Of a DNA stretch of 64,000 bases, positions 52,849-61,326 are shown piece by piece (position 1 is the first letter of the stretch; each line of letters starts with the position of its first letter). Source of the stretch: Tannerella sp. oral taxon 808 (GTDB lineage: Bacteria; Bacteroidota; Bacteroidia; Bacteroidales; Tannerellaceae). Under the pieces are notes generated by a model. It was not told the DNA's origin. It did not search any database and saw only the letters and a program-made list of their open reading frames with translations. Location of the stretch: the NCBI GenBank assembly GCA_002890585.1, contig MIQB01000001.1:1-64000 (forward strand). The letters run 5' to 3'. Both the position numbers and the translations under genes were made by a program.

Positions 52849-53322
52849 TTACAAATCTTTACTCCCAAAAGCCAGCGGCAACAACGCCTCGGCTGACTCC
52901 ACCCGACAATACTCCTCCCGGCCACACAGATAGATCCGGATGGGCAGCCCATAGCGCTGCTCCACCTCCGCAATCACCTGCCGACACCCCCCGCACGGAC
53001 TGATCTTATCCTGCACCACACCATCCTTTACAGCCACCACATACAGCGCCCGCACCGCCACGTCCGGATACTGCGCCCCGGCCGTAAACAGCGCCGTACG
53101 CTCTGCGCACAGCCCCGAAGGATACGCCGCATTCTCCTGATTACTACCCGGCACCAATCGTCCGTCCTCCAGCTCCACAGCCGCCCCCACGTGAAACTCC
53201 GAGTACGGCGCATAAGCCTTCCGAGCCGCTGCAAGTGCCACATCCATCCCCCGACGCTCCTGCGCCGCGAGCTCATCGATACGCCCTTTCTGAAGGCGTA
53301 TTTCAATCGTTTCTTCTCTCAT
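52849..53322 (-). CDS. cdd: Cytidine deaminase
   Basis: 157 residues from ATG at 53322 (MREETIEIRLQKGRID). It deaminates cytidine and deoxycytidine to uridine forms in pyrimidine salvage. The zinc ligands and catalytic Glu are in SGLCAERTALFTAG and KISPCGGCRQVIAEV. The substrate-side FHVGAAVELEDGR and NQENAAYPSG are present. The longer frame to 53619 runs into the divergent glucosaminidase gene and is rejected. Confidence 0.94.
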   Translation of the reverse strand: MREETIEIRLQKGRIDELAAQERRGMDVALAAARKAYAPYSEFHVGAAVELEDGRLVPGSNQENAAYPSGLCAERTALFTAGAQYPDVAVRALYVVAVKDGVVQDKISPCGGCRQVIAEVEQRYGLPIRIYLCGREEYCRVESAEALLPLAFGSKDL

Positions 53323-53430
53323 TTTTTCATCAATTATTAGTGAGCCGACGAAGGTACAGCCTACACGTAATACGCTAAGTGCGTTTCCTTTGTTTTCTAT
53401 CTTTGCTCCGATTCTAAAAATGAAGGCCCG

Positions 53431-54480
53431 ATGAATCCTCGATGTTTTAGACAACTTATATTCATATATACCCTTACCGCCCTGATTCCCGTAAGCCACG
53501 CTGAACGAAAGCGCCACCCAGCTTACGAGAAGTACATCACCCAATACGGCTACATCGCCGTTCAGCAGGGCGATCGGTACAACATTCCCCCCAGCATCAC
53601 CCTCGCACAAGCACTGCACGAATCCGGCGCAGGCCTCTCCCGCCTCTCTTTAGAATCAAACAACCACTTCGGCATCAAATGCCATAAAGACTGGAAAGGC
53701 GCCCGTACCTATTGGGACGACGACCTCAAAGACGAATGCTTCCGCAAATACAACACCGTCGCAGAATCTTACGAAGACCACTCCCGCTTCTTAGCCGAAA
53801 AAAAGCGATACAGCAAACTCTTCCTCCTCCGTAAAACAGATTATCGTGGATGGGCCAAAGGCCTACAAGAATGCGGCTACGCCACCGACCGCGCCTATGC
53901 CAACAAGCTGATCAAAATGATTGAAGACTATGAGCTCTACCTCTTTGACACAGGCCGGAAATACGCACGTGAAACTAACGAACCCAAACGCCCCAAAGAG
54001 CAACCCAAAACCACCCCGAAAGGCTCCACCACCCACCCCAAGCGTGAACCAGAGAAAAAGGAAGGAACCTTCTTCGAACGCCTGTTTGGCCACAAAAAAG
54101 CCGAGCAAACTGCACCCAGCACCGATGACAACAAACTCAAACCCCGCAACGTCTACAAGACGGGCGGCCTGATCTATACCATTGCACGCTACAACGACTC
54201 CTACGATCGCATTGCCCGCGACTTGGGCTTCACCGCCCGAGAGCTGGCACGATACAATGAGTCGCCTGAAGACTTTCCCCTCCGACGAGGCGACATCGTA
54301 TACCTCGAGAAAAAGAAAAAACGTGCCGACATGCCTAACCTCTACCACCAGGTGCAGATAGGCGAATCAATGCACGGCATCTCGCAGTATTACGGCATTC
54401 AGGTCAGCACACTCTACGCCTTGAATAACAAGGAACGCGACTACGTCCCCAAAGAGGGTGAAACACTTAAACTCAGATAA
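53431..54480 (+). CDS. Glucosaminidase-domain protein with LysM repeats
   Basis: 349 residues with a signal peptide (FIYTLTALIPVSHA). Residues 35-175 are a GH73/FlgJ-like N-acetylglucosaminidase (PPSITLAQALHESGAGLSRLSLESNNHFGIKCH, catalytic Glu in HESGAG; FRKYNTVAESYEDHSRFLAE; WAKGLQECGYATDRAYANKLI). After a basic linker it has two LysM-type repeats (GGLIYTIARYNDSYDRIARDLGFTARELARYNE and LYHQVQIGESMHGISQYYGIQVSTLYALN) that bind peptidoglycan. It is a cell-wall hydrolase, first of two related genes. Confidence 0.92.
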   Translation: MNPRCFRQLIFIYTLTALIPVSHAERKRHPAYEKYITQYGYIAVQQGDRYNIPPSITLAQALHESGAGLSRLSLESNNHFGIKCHKDWKGARTYWDDDLKDECFRKYNTVAESYEDHSRFLAEKKRYSKLFLLRKTDYRGWAKGLQECGYATDRAYANKLIKMIEDYELYLFDTGRKYARETNEPKRPKEQPKTTPKGSTTHPKREPEKKEGTFFERLFGHKKAEQTAPSTDDNKLKPRNVYKTGGLIYTIARYNDSYDRIARDLGFTARELARYNESPEDFPLRRGDIVYLEKKKKRADMPNLYHQVQIGESMHGISQYYGIQVSTLYALNNKERDYVPKEGETLKLR

Positions 54481-54495
54481 TCTCGAAAATACATC

Positions 54496-56094
54496 ATGCA
54501 CTTCTCCATTACTACATATCGTATAGCCATACTTATCGGCTGCCTCATGATGGCTGGCGGCTCCCTGCTAACCGTCGAACACTTGCAGGCTGGCAAAGCC
54601 GAAGTCCGTGAGTTGGACGCCTGCGAACTCTATATCCAGAACTATAGCCAAGCGGCAATCCATCAGCAACGCAAACACCGCATACCGGCCAGCATCACGT
54701 TGGCGCAAGGCATCCTCGAATCGAGCGCGGGGAAAAGCTACTTGGCCGTTGAGGGGAAAAACCATTTCGGCATCAAGTGCGGAAACTGGACGGGCGAGTT
54801 CGTCTATAAACAAGACGACGGACGCTTAGAGCGCTTCCGTAAATACGCCACCGTTGAGCAATCGTTTGAAGATCATTCACGCTTCATCGCTGAGCGGAGC
54901 CCCTACAAGTCGCTCTTCGATCTGAAGCCTACGGACTATGTGGGCTGGGCACATGGATTGAAGCGCTGTGGATACGCCACCGACCCGAAGTATGCCCACA
55001 AACTCATCGAGCTGATTGAGCGATACGGGTTACACAATTACGACCTGGCTCAGGGAACGGATGAGCCACCGGTCGTACGACGTAAAACAAGAACAGCTCC
55101 TCCCGCAGCGCCGAAGAAGCAGGTCGCAGAGCCTAAACCGGAAAGGAAGCGCACCCTCGACACCTCGAGAGACATGGCCTCCGTACAAAGAGAGCCTGGG
55201 CGTAAACCGACAGCTCACGGCGTCAAGGTGCCGAAGAAGGCGAAGCCTGAACAAGCTCCCCCCAAGACGGAGCCTGCCCCGAAGCCTGCGCCTGCACCAG
55301 CACAGAAGCCTGCTCCCGCTCCGAAACCTGCGCCTACGCCTGCCCCCCAAAAGGAAGCAGCCCCGGCAGCTAAACCTGCCCCAGCAAAGCAGCCCGCTGC
55401 CCAGAAGCAAGTAGCCGCCAAGAAGCCTGCTCCAGCTGCTAAGAAACAGGCCTGGGCCGCCAAGAAACCCGCCCCCCAAAAGGCTGCCCCGGCAGCTAAA
55501 CCTGCCCCAGCGAAACAGCCCGCAGCCCAGAAGCAAGTAGCCGCCAAGCAGCCTGCCCCCGCTGCTAAGAAACAGGCCTGGGCCGCCAAGAAACCTGCCC
55601 CCGCCGCTGCTCCAAAGAAGCAGGACAAGAAGTTGCTCGCCTCGACGAAGAAGTCGGGCGCAGCAGCTGCGCCAAAGGTTGCTCCGAATGCCACTAAACC
55701 TGCCGCAGCGAATCCCGCAGTAAAAAAAAACGCGTGGAAGAAGCCAGTAACTCCTAAGAAGTCTGCCGCTGCCCCACAAAAACCTGCGGTCACCCCGAAG
55801 AAGCCGGCCGCAACTCCAAAGAAATCTGCAGCTGTGGCCAAGAAACCAGCCACTGCCCCGAAGAAACCCGTGGCTGCTGCCAAAAAACCAGCTGCTACCC
55901 CGAAAAAACCTGCGGCCACCCCGAAGAAGTCCGCCTGGGTCGCCAAGAAACCCGCCCCCACCCCAAAGGCCACGGCTCCGAAAAGGGCGCCACGCCCGGC
56001 ACAGCGATCGGCTTTATCAAGGAAACAGAATAACAATGAGCGACCAACGGTACACACGGCGCGGCGTCAGCGCCTCGAAAGAAGACGTTCATAA
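54496..56094 (+). CDS. Glucosaminidase-domain protein with long Ala/Pro/Lys-rich tail
   Basis: 532 residues as drawn. Signal peptide or anchor at the start; residues 40-185 match the preceding glucosaminidase (ASITLAQGILESSAGKSYLAVEGKNHFGIKCG, YVGWAHGLKRCGYATDPKYAHKLI). From about 200 on it is low complexity: dozens of AxKKPA-type units, including two copies of a block with KQAWAAKKPAP (about 55440 and 55560). LysM is absent. The tail may span or bind the cell wall by charge. As drawn the gene runs 59 bp into purM. In the next frame a stop (TAA) stands four bases before the purM ATG, which would be the tidier ending if one base is off. Confidence 0.82.
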   Translation: MHFSITTYRIAILIGCLMMAGGSLLTVEHLQAGKAEVRELDACELYIQNYSQAAIHQQRKHRIPASITLAQGILESSAGKSYLAVEGKNHFGIKCGNWTGEFVYKQDDGRLERFRKYATVEQSFEDHSRFIAERSPYKSLFDLKPTDYVGWAHGLKRCGYATDPKYAHKLIELIERYGLHNYDLAQGTDEPPVVRRKTRTAPPAAPKKQVAEPKPERKRTLDTSRDMASVQREPGRKPTAHGVKVPKKAKPEQAPPKTEPAPKPAPAPAQKPAPAPKPAPTPAPQKEAAPAAKPAPAKQPAAQKQVAAKKPAPAAKKQAWAAKKPAPQKAAPAAKPAPAKQPAAQKQVAAKQPAPAAKKQAWAAKKPAPAAAPKKQDKKLLASTKKSGAAAAPKVAPNATKPAAANPAVKKNAWKKPVTPKKSAAAPQKPAVTPKKPAATPKKSAAVAKKPATAPKKPVAAAKKPAATPKKPAATPKKSAWVAKKPAPTPKATAPKRAPRPAQRSALSRKQNNNERPTVHTARRQRLERRRS

Positions 56095-57205
56095 CGCCAT
56101 TCGACGCATCGACAAAGGCCTTTTCCCAAAGGCCTTTTGCAAGATCATCCCAGACATACTCGGGGCAGATCCCGAATACTGCAACATCATGCACGCTGAC
56201 GGCGCCGGCACTAAGTCGGCGCTTGCTTATCTCTACTGGCGCGAAACGGGCGACCTCAGCGTCTGGAAGGGCATCGCGCAGGACGCACTGATCATGAACA
56301 TCGACGACCTGCTTTGCGTCGGCGCCACGGACAACATCCTTGTCTCAAGCACCATCGGGCGCAACAAATTGCTCATCCCGGGCGAGGTGATCTCGGCCAT
56401 CATCAACGGCACAGACGAGCTGCTGGCCGAGCTGCGTGAGATGGGCATCGGCGTTTACGCCACAGGCGGCGAGACGGCCGACGTCGGCGATTTGGTGCGC
56501 ACGATCATTGTCGACAGCACCGTCACCTGCCGCATGCGCCGCGCCGACGTGATCGACAACGCCCGCATCCGCCCCGGCGACGCCATCGTCGGATTGGCCT
56601 CCTTCGGTCAAGCCACCTACGAGCACGCCTACAACGGCGGCATGGGCAGCAACGGGCTCACCAGTGCGCGCCACGATGTCTTCGCCCATTACTTGGCCGA
56701 GAAATACCCCGAGAGCTTCGACGCCGCAGTCCCTGACGATCTCGTTTACGCCGGTGGTCTCTGCCTCACGGACGCCATCGAAGGCCTCAACGTGGATGCC
56801 GGCCGCCTCGTCCTCTCCCCCACCCGCACCTACGCCCCCGTCGTCAAAGCCCTGCTCGACGCCATGCGCCCCGAGATCCACGGCATGGTGCATTGCTCCG
56901 GCGGCGCGCAGACGAAGATCCTCCACTTTATCGGCGACGACATGCGCGTCGTCAAGGACAACCTCTTCCCCCTGCCGCCCCTCTTCCGCATCATCCGCGA
57001 GCAGAGCGGCACAGACTGGGCCGAGATGTACAAAGTCTTCAACATGGGTCACCGCATGGAGGTCTACTTAGACGCCGCGCGAGCAGAAGAAGTCATCGCC
57101 CTCAGTCGCTCGTTCGGCATCGACGCCCGCGTCGTGGGTCGCGTAGAGTCTGCTGAGCGGAAGGAGCTGATCATCCGCAGTGAGTTTGGGGAGTTCCGGT
57201 ATTGA
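56036..57205 (+). CDS. purM: Phosphoribosylformylglycinamidine cyclo-ligase (AIR synthase)
   Basis: 389 residues. It closes the imidazole ring of AIR in purine synthesis with ATP. The PurM-fold signatures are IMHADGAGTKSALAYLYWRE, IAQDALIMNIDDLLCVGATDNIL (metal/ATP Asp pair), VYATGGETADVGDLVRTII and the C-terminal VHCSGGAQTKILHF. The N-terminal 20 residues (RYTRRGVSASKEDVHNAI) are canonical, so the 56036 start is trusted although the upstream gene appears to overlap it. Confidence 0.92.
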   Translation: MSDQRYTRRGVSASKEDVHNAIRRIDKGLFPKAFCKIIPDILGADPEYCNIMHADGAGTKSALAYLYWRETGDLSVWKGIAQDALIMNIDDLLCVGATDNILVSSTIGRNKLLIPGEVISAIINGTDELLAELREMGIGVYATGGETADVGDLVRTIIVDSTVTCRMRRADVIDNARIRPGDAIVGLASFGQATYEHAYNGGMGSNGLTSARHDVFAHYLAEKYPESFDAAVPDDLVYAGGLCLTDAIEGLNVDAGRLVLSPTRTYAPVVKALLDAMRPEIHGMVHCSGGAQTKILHFIGDDMRVVKDNLFPLPPLFRIIREQSGTDWAEMYKVFNMGHRMEVYLDAARAEEVIALSRSFGIDARVVGRVESAERKELIIRSEFGEFRY

Positions 57206-57210
57206 TTTAG

Positions 57211-57436
57211 GGTTTGCGGGATTCCCGCAAGTCCCACGGAGATGCGGTTGGCGTTTGCGGGAATCCCGCAAGTCCCACGGAGATGCGGTTGGCGTTTGCG
57301 GGATTCCCGCAAGTCTCACGGAGATGCGGTTGGCATTTGCGGGAGTCCCGCAAGTCCCACGGAGATGCGGTTGGCGTTTGCGGGAGTTCCCGCAAGTTTC
57401 ACGGGAAATGCTTTGGCGTTTGCGGGAGTCCCGCAA
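57211..57436. repeat. Tandem array, 41-bp units (array G)
   Basis: TTTGCGGGA-N-TCCCGCAAG palindromes recur with TTTGCGGG at 57213, 57254, 57295, 57336, 57377 and 57419: four steps of 41 bp, then one of 42. Between them the spacer TCCCACGGAGATGCGGTTGG is nearly invariant, so it is not a CRISPR. It begins within 10 bp of the purM stop and separates purM from the Mrr-like gene. Confidence 0.9.
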
Positions 57437-57499
57437 ACGCTTCCGGAAGATGGAATCGAATAACTCAAAACAGTTTCACCCCATATAAATCTCATCAGT

Positions 57500-58438
57500 A
57501 TGCTACCCACCTTTCAAGAATGTATGCTGCCTACACTGCAAATGTTGGCAGATGGAAAGCCCCGTTCGGCTAAAGAGATTCGTCCGTTTATCATCGAGCG
57601 TTTTTCTGTTACGGAGAAAGAGATGCAAATCATGCTGCCCAGCAATCAAAGCCGCTTATCCAGCAACATCAATTGGGCAAGAGTCTATTTGCGATTTGCC
57701 GGCTTGATACAATCTCCCAAGCGAGGAGTGTATATTATTACTTCTGACGGAAAGTCTTTGCTCGCTTCTAATCCCGAAGAAATCAATGTGAAAATGCTGA
57801 TGGACTATCCGAAATTCCGCGCGTGGAAAGAAGGAACCATTGGGAAATATGATGAGAGAGAAATGCTTCAAAACCTCCCATCGGAGGATATATCGACGGA
57901 GAACATAGAGATAACCCCTGAGGAACAGATTGAAGGTGCTTACCGGCAGATGCGAAACACTTTGGTTGAGGATCTTTTAGAGCAGATCGCACAACAAACA
58001 CCGGAATTCTTCGAACGCTTGGTGATTCGCCTACTTGTAGCAATGGGTTATGGTGGATCGGAAGAAGAGATCTCAGAGATGGTGGTCGGCAAGACGGGCG
58101 ATGAGGGTATCGACGGGATTATCAAAGAGGATAAGCTGGGCTTGGACAGTATCTATATACAGGCTAAACGATGGGATAAACATCAAAGCATCGGACGTCC
58201 CGAAGTTCAAAAGTTTGTCGGTGCGCTCTCCGGACAGGGCGCTACGAAGGGCATCTTTATTACTACAGCTCAATTCAGCGAGAAAGCTAGGCTATTCCGC
58301 CCCCAGAATAACATCAAGGTAGCCCTAATCGATGGCAACCTGCTTTGTCAACACATGATTGATTACAATATCGGCGTATCGGTGCAGAACATCTATGAGA
58401 TCAAACGCATCGACTCCGATTTTTTCTCTGAAGAATAA
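57500..58438 (+). CDS. Mrr-like restriction endonuclease
   Basis: 312 residues. The N-terminal half is a winged-helix of the Mrr_N type (MLADGKPRSAKEIRPFIIERF, INWARVYLRFAGLIQSPKRGVYIITSDGK). The C-terminal half is the Mrr_cat PD-(D/E)xK nuclease (FERLVIRLLVAMGYGG, GDEGIDGIIKEDKLGLDSIYIQAKRW with catalytic Asp and Gln-x-Lys, then VQKFVGALSGQGATKGIFITTAQFS). Mrr proteins cut methylated DNA (type IV restriction). The gene is more AT-rich than purM and prfA, between which it is inserted. It may be a foreign acquisition. Confidence 0.9.
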   Translation: MLPTFQECMLPTLQMLADGKPRSAKEIRPFIIERFSVTEKEMQIMLPSNQSRLSSNINWARVYLRFAGLIQSPKRGVYIITSDGKSLLASNPEEINVKMLMDYPKFRAWKEGTIGKYDEREMLQNLPSEDISTENIEITPEEQIEGAYRQMRNTLVEDLLEQIAQQTPEFFERLVIRLLVAMGYGGSEEEISEMVVGKTGDEGIDGIIKEDKLGLDSIYIQAKRWDKHQSIGRPEVQKFVGALSGQGATKGIFITTAQFSEKARLFRPQNNIKVALIDGNLLCQHMIDYNIGVSVQNIYEIKRIDSDFFSEE

Positions 58439-58444
58439 TCCCCC

Positions 58445-59557
58445 ATGCCATCCGCTAACCCCATCCTTCAAAAGCTCGACGGCCTCACGGCGCGTTTCGA
58501 GGAAGTGTCGACGCTGATCACTGACCCCGAGGTCATCGCTGATCGCAACCGCTTCGTGCGGCTGACCAAAGAATACAAAGGCCTCGAAGAGTTGCTGGCC
58601 GCAAAACGCGACTACGAACAACTGTTGGCCAACCTCGACGAGGCGCGCGCCATCGTCATGAACGACGACGATCCGGACCTCAAGGAGATGGCCCGCGAAG
58701 AGATCGCGGCCGGTGAGAAGCGTCTGCCCTCCTTAGAGGAGCAGATCAAGCTCATGCTCGTACCTGCCGATCCAGAGGACGCCAAGAACGCCATCGTCGA
58801 GATTCGCGGTGGCACGGGCGGAGATGAGGCCGCACTCTTTGCCGGCGACCTCTATCGGATGTACGCCAAATACTGCGAGATGAAGGGTTGGGCAGTGGCC
58901 GTGTCGAGCGTCAGCGAGGGCACCTCGGGCGGATTCAAGGAGATCATCTTCACCGTCACGGGCGACAACGTGTACGGCACGCTTAAATACGAGTCGGGCG
59001 TGCACCGCGTGCAGCGTGTGCCGCAGACCGAGACGCAAGGACGCGTCCACACGTCGGCAGCTACCGTGGCCGTCTTGCCCGAGGCCGACGAGTTCGACGT
59101 GGAGATCAACGAGGGCGAGATCCGTTGGGACACCTTCCGCAGCAGCGGTGCGGGCGGACAGAATGTGAACAAGGTGGAGTCGGGCGTCAGGCTGAACTAT
59201 ACGTGGCGCAACCCCGTTACGGGCGAGTCGGAAGAGATCCGCATCGAGTGTACCGAGACGCGCGACCAGCCGAAGAACAAGGAGCGCGCCCTCTCGCGCC
59301 TCCGCTCCTTCATCTACGACCGTGAGCACAGCAAATACATGGACGACATCGCCTCGCGTCGCAAGACCATGGTCTCCACCGGCGACCGTTCGGCCAAGAT
59401 CCGCACCTACAACTTTCCCCAAGGTCGCATCACCGACCACCGTATCAATTACACCATTTACAACCTCCCCGCCTTCATGAATGGCGACATTCAGGACTGC
59501 ATCGACCGCCTTACGATCGCCGAAAACGCTGAACGCATCAAGGAGAGCGAGCTGTAG
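58445..59557 (+). CDS. prfA: Peptide chain release factor 1
   Basis: 370 residues, slightly longer than E. coli RF1. It terminates translation at UAA and UAG. The catalytic GGQ is in SSGAGGQNVNKVESGVRL; the codon-recognition loop is RVQRVPQTETQGRVHTS, so the usual PAT tripeptide is PQT here. The N-terminal helical domain includes LEEQIKLMLVPADPEDAKNAIVEIRGGTGGDEA. It starts 6 bp after the Mrr-like gene and is followed by a block of short repeats. Confidence 0.96.
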   Translation: MPSANPILQKLDGLTARFEEVSTLITDPEVIADRNRFVRLTKEYKGLEELLAAKRDYEQLLANLDEARAIVMNDDDPDLKEMAREEIAAGEKRLPSLEEQIKLMLVPADPEDAKNAIVEIRGGTGGDEAALFAGDLYRMYAKYCEMKGWAVAVSSVSEGTSGGFKEIIFTVTGDNVYGTLKYESGVHRVQRVPQTETQGRVHTSAATVAVLPEADEFDVEINEGEIRWDTFRSSGAGGQNVNKVESGVRLNYTWRNPVTGESEEIRIECTETRDQPKNKERALSRLRSFIYDREHSKYMDDIASRRKTMVSTGDRSAKIRTYNFPQGRITDHRINYTIYNLPAFMNGDIQDCIDRLTIAENAERIKESEL

Positions 59558-59563
59558 GGGGGA

Positions 59564-59600
59564 GAGTTACAAGTGACGAGTGACGAGTTACAAGTGACGA
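59564..59600. repeat. Short tandem repeats, left flank of the four-helix-bundle gene
   Basis: GAGTTACAAGTGACGA is repeated twice with a short intervening copy of GTGACGA. The motif is the reverse complement of the CGTAACTCGT-type repeats at 60032-60110, so the two blocks flank the four-helix-bundle gene as inverted repeats. Confidence 0.75.
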
Positions 59601-59645
59601 ATAGGAAATAATAGTATTGGAAGAATCGAAATAGAGATCATTATC

Positions 59646-60017
59646 ATGTCAAGAGAGATTAAAACACATAAGGATTTGCTGGTTTGGCAGCAAGGAATTG
59701 AGTTGGTGGTGTTAGTGTATCGCATGACTTGGACGTTTCCTAAGTACGAGATCTATGCCTTAAGTAATCAGATGCAACGGGCCGCCGTATCTATTCCCAC
59801 CAACATAGCTGAAGGATTTGGTCGAAGGGGTAGGCAGGAGTTGGTCCAGTTCCTGTATATCGCGTTAGGCTCTGCAAGCGAAGTAGAAACTTTACTCATC
59901 ATTGCCGAAAGACTGAACTACATAGATCATGAGTCTTTTAGGAAGACAGAAGAACTACTCGATAACATCATACGAATGATTGGAGGTCTGATCAGATCCA
60001 TCAAACAAAAAGAGTAA
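59646..60017 (+). CDS. Four-helix-bundle protein (23S rRNA intervening-sequence protein family)
   Basis: 123 residues. Diagnostic blocks are KTHKDLLVWQQGIELVVLVYRMT, FPKYEIYALSNQMQRAAVSIPTNIAEGFGRRGRQELVQFL and GSASEVETLLIIAERLNYI. The family occurs in 23S rRNA intervening sequences, as Avd in diversity-generating retroelements, and as stand-alone genes in many Bacteroidetes; its molecular role is unclear. It is basic and probably nucleic-acid binding. It splits prfA from pyrF and has short inverted tandem repeats on both sides, which suggests a mobile or formerly mobile unit. Confidence 0.9.
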   Translation: MSREIKTHKDLLVWQQGIELVVLVYRMTWTFPKYEIYALSNQMQRAAVSIPTNIAEGFGRRGRQELVQFLYIALGSASEVETLLIIAERLNYIDHESFRKTEELLDNIIRMIGGLIRSIKQKE

Positions 60018-60031
60018 CACCTCCACTCCCC

Positions 60032-60110
60032 ATTACTCGTAATTCGTAACTCGTAACTCGTAACTCCGTAACTCGTAACTCCGTAACTCGTAACTCCGTA
60101 ACTCGTAACT
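60032..60110. repeat. Short tandem repeats, right flank of the four-helix-bundle gene
   Basis: CGTAACTCGTAACTC units of about 15 bp, at least four copies, run to within 3 bp of the pyrF ATG. They are inverted relative to the block at 59564-59600. Confidence 0.8.
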
Positions 60111-60112
60111 AT

Positions 60113-60925
60113 ATGAATCGCGAACAATTAACTGAGAACATCCGCCGCAAGAAATCCTTCCTCTGCGTCGGGCTTGACACAGATCTGAAGAAGATCCCAC
60201 CGCATTTGTTGAATGACGACGACCCGATCTTCGCTTTCAACCGAGCCATCATTGACGCCACGGCCGAATACGCCATTGCGTATAAACCCAACCTCGCCTT
60301 CTACGAGTGCGCCGGCGCATGCGGCTGGTTGGCCTTCGAGAAGACCGTTCGCTACCTCCGCGAGCATCATCCGGACACGTTCCTCATCGCCGACGCCAAA
60401 CGCGGCGACATCGGCAACACATCGGCACTCTACGCCCGCACCTTCTTCGAGGAGACCGACGTGGACGCCCTTACCGTCGCGCCCTACATGGGCGAAGACA
60501 GCGTCACGCCTTTCCTCGGTTACGACGGCAAGTGGGTCGTGCTGCTCGCCCTCACGTCGAACAAGGGTTCGGCGGACTTCCAACTCACAGCTTCGGAAGA
60601 CGGCGAACGCCTCTTTGAGCGCGTCCTCAGGCAGTCGCAAGAGTGGGCCGACGACGAGCGAATGATGTACGTCGTCGGGGCCACGCAGGGACGTATGTTT
60701 GAGGACATCCGCCGCATTGCCCCGCGTCACTTCCTGCTCGTGCCCGGCGTTGGCGCACAAGGCGGATCGCTCGACGAGGTCTGTCGCTATGGCATGAATG
60801 CCGACTGCGGGCTGATCGTCAACTCCTCGCGCGCCATCCTCTATGCCGACCGCACCGAGGCTTTCGCCACAGCTGCCGCCCGCGAAGCCCGCGCCGTGCA
60901 GCAGCAGATGGCGGCCTACCTGTGA
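60113..60925 (+). CDS. pyrF: Orotidine 5'-phosphate decarboxylase, type 2
   Basis: 270 residues, the length of the subfamily 2 enzyme. It makes UMP in pyrimidine synthesis. Motifs: [17 protein letters not shown], the catalytic [19 protein letters not shown] (Asp-Lys-Asp network), [18 protein letters not shown] and the phosphate-binding [14 protein letters not shown] with [12 protein letters not shown]. The ATG stands 2 bp after the short-repeat block, so its translation-start region is made of repeats. Confidence 0.96.
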   Translation: MNREQLTENIRRKKSFLCVGLDTDLKKIPPHLLNDDDPIFAFNRAIIDATAEYAIAYKPNLAFYECAGACGWLAFEKTVRYLREHHPDTFLIADAKRGDIGNTSALYARTFFEETDVDALTVAPYMGEDSVTPFLGYDGKWVVLLALTSNKGSADFQLTASEDGERLFERVLRQSQEWADDERMMYVVGATQGRMFEDIRRIAPRHFLLVPGVGAQGGSLDEVCRYGMNADCGLIVNSSRAILYADRTEAFATAAAREARAVQQQMAAYL

Positions 60926-61011
60926 GATAATTGTCAATGGTAATCATGACCCAACGGCGACAGGTATCCGGCTAAGTTGGCCGGCACCCCTGATGCCTTG
61001 ATCTTCTTTTG

Positions 61012-61043
61012 CTTCTTTTCTTCCATCAAGGGAAGAAAAGAAG
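61012..61043 (+). other. Hairpin downstream of pyrF
   Basis: CTTCTTTTCTTCC (61012-61024) pairs perfectly with 61031-61043 around the loop ATCAAG. It may end the pyrF transcript, but no U-tract follows. The rest of the pyrF-to-61327 gap is described under the two entries that follow. Confidence 0.55.
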
Positions 61044-61100
61044 ATTCCATCAAGGAGAACTATAGTCAAGCAGAAATGGTCCCACGAATGTGTACCCGGT

Positions 61101-61324
61101 GCGGCCTGAAGGGCCGCCGAATCATAGCCCAGGGCAACGTCCTGGGGCAAGCGGCCAAACAAAAATTCTCGCACCCTCCCCAAACATCCCCACCCTGCTC
61201 CCAGCAGGCGGGGATGTTTGGGGAGGGTGCGGGAGGATCGGGGGACATCGTATCCCCAGGGTGCCGCTCCGCCCGGGCGGCGTCGCTCTACCCTGGGCTA
61301 TTGTCCGGCGACCCTTCAGGCCGC
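61101..61324. repeat. Fold-back of two inverted REP-like copies around a 21-bp hairpin
   Basis: REP-like copy 2 (61101-61147, reverse) and copy 3 (61253-61324, forward) share the core of the element at 42764. Between them a perfect 21-bp stem, 61171-61191 with 61210-61230, encloses a further CTGCT/AGCAG stem (61195-61199 with 61203-61207). The whole forms a nested palindrome ending 2 bp before the ATG of the next gene. Confidence 0.8.
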
Positions 61325-61326
61325 AT

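Noticed and set aside
53173..53188. parS match in cdd
   Set aside because: Only the CCACGTGAAAC core matches; it is within a coding sequence.
57211..57436. CRISPR array
   Set aside because: The stretches between palindromes are the same in every unit, so there are no unique spacers; no cas genes in the window. The same applies to the other arrays.
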